This document shows positions 60,426 through 64,000 of a DNA stretch of 64,000 nt, piece by piece (the stretch's first letter is position 1; the number at the start of each line of letters is the position of its first letter). The notes beneath the pieces are model-generated. The model saw nothing but the letters and a program-made list of their open reading frames with translations. It had not been told where the DNA came from and made no database searches. The stretch is from Sycobia sp. Sy_11 (taxonomy: Eukaryota > Arthropoda > Insecta > Hymenoptera > Epichrysomallidae): the NCBI GenBank assembly GCA_018907035.1, contig JACCIC010000035.1, positions 744,001 through 808,000 of the forward strand, given 5' to 3'. The position numbers were made by a program, and so were the translations under genes.

Positions 60426-60833
60426 ATGATATATATCTATATATATAACTGTCGGGGAGAGAACCGGGAGGGCCTCCTAAGCGAAATCCTGTCCAGCCTC
60501 CTTTTATGCGCGCTGCATTTGTTTTTATTTCTTTTCCGCTCGTTTCTCCTGTTCGATATAGCATTTTTTCCCCTGGGACCCGGCGTATCGACATTATTAG
60601 AAAGCGCTGGAATCAACGCTTCTGCAAAGATCTGGAACATTTTTAATTATTCAGGTTGTATTAAACAAATTTATACTACTTATCTATATAATTCTGCTAA
60701 ATACATGGACTCAAAAGAGGATATTGGAAATGACAAAAAAGTTCTTTTTCGACAAACAATAAAGTACATCGTCGGATTTCATTTGAACTCAAATAATGAC
60801 TATTTCACATGCAATAATGTTTTTATTCCTTGA
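60426..60833 (+). other. weak small-ORF candidate with hydrophobic segment
   Basis: An ATG-started frame of 135 codons runs from GC-rich into AT-rich DNA without a stop. After an Ile-Tyr start derived from a TA-rich stretch, residues about 24-45 form a Leu/Phe-rich segment long enough for a membrane span. The C-terminal 60 residues are Asn/Lys/Tyr-rich. I recognise no family. The change in codon composition in mid-frame follows the base composition of the DNA, which argues for chance. Confidence 0.12.
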
Positions 60834-60973
60834 ACATTTGCGTACTTATGGCAAGTATCAAAACAATTTTAAACACTTTGGCGAGGACCTTCGAAAGCCC
60901 TCGAGAAATGTACAGGAGTAAATGTGCAATTTGCATCATTGAAAAACGGGCATATTTGATTCCTGAGTGTATG

Positions 60974-61039
<66 letters not shown>
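60974..61039. repeat. compound (TA)n-(GA)n microsatellite
   Basis: TA repeat at 60974-60997 switches directly, through a shared A, to AG repeat at 60998-61039. It is the only place in the window where these two repeat types abut. Confidence 0.95.
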
Positions 61040-61043
<4 letters not shown>

Positions 61044-61408
61044 GTTGGTGGTATGGTTGTAGACACGACGCTCGGAACCTCTGATCCCGAACGAGGGAGG
61101 CTCTCTGCTCGCTGCCCCCCCCCCCTCATCGCCCATCGCTCCCACCCTCCTCCTCCGGCTGCCTCTACGAGGCTCGCGCAGGTACGCGAGCAAGCGCGGC
61201 GCGATATCAGGCGCGCATTATCGCGCACGACATTACCCGGCCTTTGACTAATGTCCATGAACGAATGCCTACGCTTCGCCGATTTATAATGCCGGTCAAC
61301 GAGATGTGGACAAACACCGAGCGCCAATATATTTCAGATTATGGCTAAGCCTCCTGCACTCGGCTTCTCTCCTCTCCCCCGCCTTCTCTCCTTCTTCCCT
61401 TTTTCGTG

Positions 61409-61436
<28 letters not shown>
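61409..61436. repeat. (CT)n microsatellite
   Basis: Twenty-eight bases of CT repeat at the end of a GC-rich, pyrimidine-rich segment. Confidence 0.95.
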
Positions 61437-61441
<5 letters not shown>

Positions 61442-62327
61442 CCTCTTCTCGAGTCGAAACGACAAAATCTTCGCGCTCGTGCTACATATGGATCGTTTAT
61501 TTATCTCTAAATAATATTTATATTCAAGAGCATGCTTCAACTGCAATTTACATTTCACAACATGTAAAATGATCGAGAGTATCCTTAAATCTTTATCTTC
61601 TTATTGCATTCGTACTTTTATGAAGTTTCCGAGCTTATTTTATAAGTAGTTTCGTATCTTCGCCCGAGCGCTTTTAAATAAATGTAGCCGAGTAATCGGC
61701 GGAGGGGAAAAAAATTTGACAGAATTTTTCGCGCTCCACGGCGGGAATTTATACCTATATGTACGTATAACGAGGCGTGCGCGGGACTCGAAGGCCCCGC
61801 GTGTACAACAAGAGTAACAGCGAAGATCCATTTTCGACTCCTCTCCCCGTAATCTCCCAGATCTGGGCGCTCCGATAGCGTCGAGTTAAATTTAAAGCCC
61901 TCGATTCGAATTGCGGGAGAGCCGCGGCGCAAATTGAGCGGACCGATCGGCGACGATCGGATCGGATTTCCTCGCGGCTCAATAATAAACGAGGCGCGGC
62001 GCATTTTCACGGGGTTCTCCTTCTCTCCCCCCCCCCCGTCCCTCCCTCAGTTGGTCTCCCAGCTCGCAGCGCGTATCCGCAAACGTATATGCGAATCGCG
62101 GGGCGTCGCGAGGTCTCGGCCGGAATGCTCGGAAGGGGTGGCGGCGGAGAAGGAGCGCGTCTCTCGACTGACGTATATGCACGCCGAGACACGTAAACGA
62201 TATATCAGGGGGTTAGCCGCTGGGGACGGACGACCCGGCCATCCTTCTTCCACTTAGATACACAGACGGCGGCGCGGGTCGCGATGATCGCATGCGCAAA
62301 CGTGATACGGTCGGTCGGGCGGTCCCA

Positions 62328-62350
62328 GGGAGGGGGAGGAGGGGGGGGGG
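62328..62350 (+). other. G-quadruplex-type G tract
   Basis: GGG, A, GGGGG, A, GG, A, then ten Gs within 23 bases; four G3 runs with single-base loops can be drawn. Confidence 0.65.
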
Positions 62351-63074
62351 TGCCGCGGGCCGAGAGACCTCCGCCCCGAGGTTGCCCGGGCGGAGCGCGA
62401 GCTGTAAATGTATTAAGCTTTGACGACCGAGGTGGGACGCCTCGACAGCCCTTCGGCCCAATCCCGCGGCGGCCCCGCGCTCCTTTCTTTTTCCTACGTG
62501 CGCCCGCGATATCGCCCGTCACCCCCCCCCCCGACTCCCTCCCATCCACCGCACCCCGGCAACTGCACATCGCTCGCCTCCTCGGAGAAGTGGTGGAATC
62601 CTCGGGGTGCGCGAGGGGAGGACGATTTCGCGGGGATATTACAGACAGAGCCGGTATAACCGTGATGGATTTTATTCGCCTGCTCGACTGCTACGCGCGA
62701 CATTTCGCCCTGGCTTCTCGGCTGCTTTTCTTTTTTGTCTTTTTACACGTTTCGCGATATTCATACTTCGGGCAACGTTTACGTAAATGGAGCAGCGTCG
62801 AATATATGAAAAAGTAAACATTAGCTATCAATATGCAATGGTATTTATTTAAACGAATTAGCTTCGATTTCAGGTCGATTTGGTGTCTTTGGAATATTTG
62901 GTAACGTATGAAGTGATTTTAGTAAAACATGCTTAAGCAGTATTTAATTACTAGACAGATGCAATTGCCAAGGTTTGGCAGCAAAGAAATTCTCTATCGA
63001 ATCCTGCAGAATTCACGAAAAGTCTCTCCTTACTGATAGTTATTATAGTAGAGACTAGAAAAGAGTTCGAATGA

Positions 63075-63485
63075 ATTTTAAAAAAGCTCGCATGCATAAA
63101 TTCCTCAAAGAATTCTACCGGATGCATAAAGACCTCCAAATGTTTTGTCCACCTTCTAACGTTTTTTGCAACAGTTTGCCAGGAATTATATGACTTCTCG
63201 AAGAATTCCAAAGAGTTTGCAGAGTTCTATTGTGAAGAAGAACTCGTTCGAATTCTTCAATTTTACGTACTATTGAGCTGGAGTTTTAAGCCTACAGAAA
63301 CTTATTCAGACTTAACAATTGTGGAAAGCCCCTGTATGATTGGAATTCGATCATTGAGAAAAAGAATAGAATCCAAATTTACACAAAGAGGAGGCATCGG
63401 TGGAGGCAAATTTAGACGTCAAAGTGGACCACCCCAACGATCGCCCTGCCGCGAAATCGTCAAGAATGCGAACCTGCCATTCTAA
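63075..63485 (+). other. weak open frame with repeated GAATTC sites
   Basis: A stop-to-stop frame of 136 codons plus stop lies in AT-leaning DNA. The first ATG is about 260 bases in, so it could only be an exon, not a complete gene. Near its N-terminus a Cys-Ile-x-Ser/Thr-Ser-Lys motif occurs twice ten residues apart, mirroring an ATGCATAAA direct repeat 30 bases apart at 63092 and 63122. The last 40 residues are Arg/Gly/Pro-rich. No family is recognised and no good acceptor precedes it. Confidence 0.12.
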
Positions 63486-63490
63486 AATAC

Positions 63491-64000
63491 GTACTTGTAC
63501 CGGAGGAATAAAAGAGGCGCTCGAGCTCCGCGTTATTACATCCCTATATTATACGCAGCGGGACTTTACAAATAATCCCGGCAAAAATTCCTAGAGGCCC
63601 CGGCGCGGACGGCGTCTCGCGGGACGAGCGCAATAATAACCGCGCTGACAAATGCCCAACATAATCGCGCGCGCGATTCCGCGCTTCTCGCCGGGCACGT
63701 TCCCGCCTTCGTCCGTTCGCTCGTCCGTGCGCGGCTTATTCCGCTTTTCCGAAGATGCATTACGAATTTTGCATTTTACAAACGGCGACGCCCGACGTCC
63801 TGCTCGGCGCGCGATTCATCGGCCCGTGCGCAGCGCGCTCCAAGCGCTGTCGCGCGGGGGGTGGGGGGGTGGTGGTGTAAAGGATGCTCCGGAACGTCGT
63901 GACGTCGTGGAAGAGACAGGGGGAATGGAGAGAGGTAGATAGAGAGATAGAGAAAGAGAGAGAGATAGGGAGAGAGAGAGAGACTGAGTGAAAACACGCG
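63491..64000. other. GC-rich edge with G tract and GA-rich end
   Basis: GC-rich to 63875 with a G tract of GGGGGGTGGGGGGGTGG type at 63856-63873, then GA/GATA-rich purine DNA at 63910-63985. Frames are low-complexity. The window ends just after the GA repeat, so its full extent may continue beyond 64000. Confidence 0.7.
63930..63985. repeat. interrupted (GA)n repeat
   Basis: GAGAGAGAT and AGAGAAAGAGAG units with T and GG interruptions for over 50 bases; imperfect simple repeat. Confidence 0.9.

Larger units (their letters stand above)
58791..61050. other. GC-rich blocks with GAGC repeat, then AT-rich DNA with TA-GA array
   Basis: 58791-59340 and 59641-60640 are GC-rich; 59341-59640 is AT-rich. 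The (GAGC)n repeat at 59963-60000 lies in the second GC block. 60641-60970 is AT-rich and holds the second half of the frame at 60426-60833. The compound TA-GA array closes the stretch. Confidence 0.65.
61051..63490. other. GC-rich blocks with CT tract and C/G-runs, then AT-rich DNA
   Basis: 61051-61490 is GC-rich with a C-run at 61117-61126 and the CT tract at 61409-61436. 61491-61650 is AT-rich. 61651-62810 is GC-rich with C-runs at 62027-62037 and 62521-62531 and a G tract at 62328-62350. 62811-63490 is AT-rich and includes the open frame 63075-63485. No other feature is supported. Confidence 0.65.

Noticed and set aside
1..64000. CRISPR arrays, operons, prokaryotic insertion sequences
   Set aside because: Composition, microsatellites and absence of dense ORFs indicate eukaryotic nuclear DNA; no spaced direct-repeat array of CRISPR type is present.
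1..64000. Known insect microRNAs
   Set aside because: I looked by eye for common mature sequences such as let-7, bantam, miR-1, miR-9, miR-124 and miR-184 and saw none; this is not an exhaustive search.

Overview
The window looks like eukaryotic, non-coding nuclear DNA, most likely from an insect and probably a hymenopteran of the ant type. The reasons are three. GC-rich blocks full of CpG, with no CpG depletion, alternate with very AT-rich stretches. Long (TA)n, (GA)n/(CT)n and (CA)n microsatellites are common. No operon, ribosome-binding-site or prokaryotic gene signature is visible. The taxonomic call is an inference from composition; no diagnostic gene is present to prove it.

I recognise no protein-coding gene, rRNA, tRNA or known small RNA on either strand. 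The long open frames (up to about 320 codons) lie in the GC-rich blocks, overlap each other on both strands in several frames, and read as Arg/Pro/Ser/Ala-rich or simple-repeat protein. That is what stop-poor GC-rich DNA produces, so they are not annotated as genes. The window is best read as intergenic or deep-intronic DNA. A few short frames and splice-like signals are recorded as weak exon candidates: 297-551, 12855-13067, 40353-40607 on the minus strand, 43596-44864, 60426-60833 and 63075-63485.

Layout: about thirty AT-rich troughs of 0.3-2 kb (for example 481-2660, 5441-6400, 9801-10580, 19621-20590, 21871-23030, 27681-28380, 36001-36590, 42121-43150, 48301-49460, 55171-56570) interrupt GC-rich, CpG-rich blocks of 0.5-3 kb. 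The spacing averages roughly 2 kb by eye. Nearly all microsatellites, G-runs and C-runs sit in or at the edges of the GC blocks. The AT troughs hold the only dispersed-repeat material I can support.

The clearest non-trivial structure is a dispersed repeat family seen three times in AT-rich DNA. Two copies face each other as an imperfect inverted repeat at 1091-1494, and a third stands alone at 42601-42726. About 160 bp upstream of the third copy is a small structured motif at 42404-42446. It has a hammerhead-like CTGANGA box, a hairpin, an A-rich box and closing complementary ends, but its core is imperfect. Other structures are short tandem duplications, a perfect 14-bp stem at 11776-11813, G-quadruplex-type G tracts, a (CG)9 Z-DNA-type tract at 30700-30717, and pairs of complementary GA and CT tracts. 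No set of genes working together can be described here.
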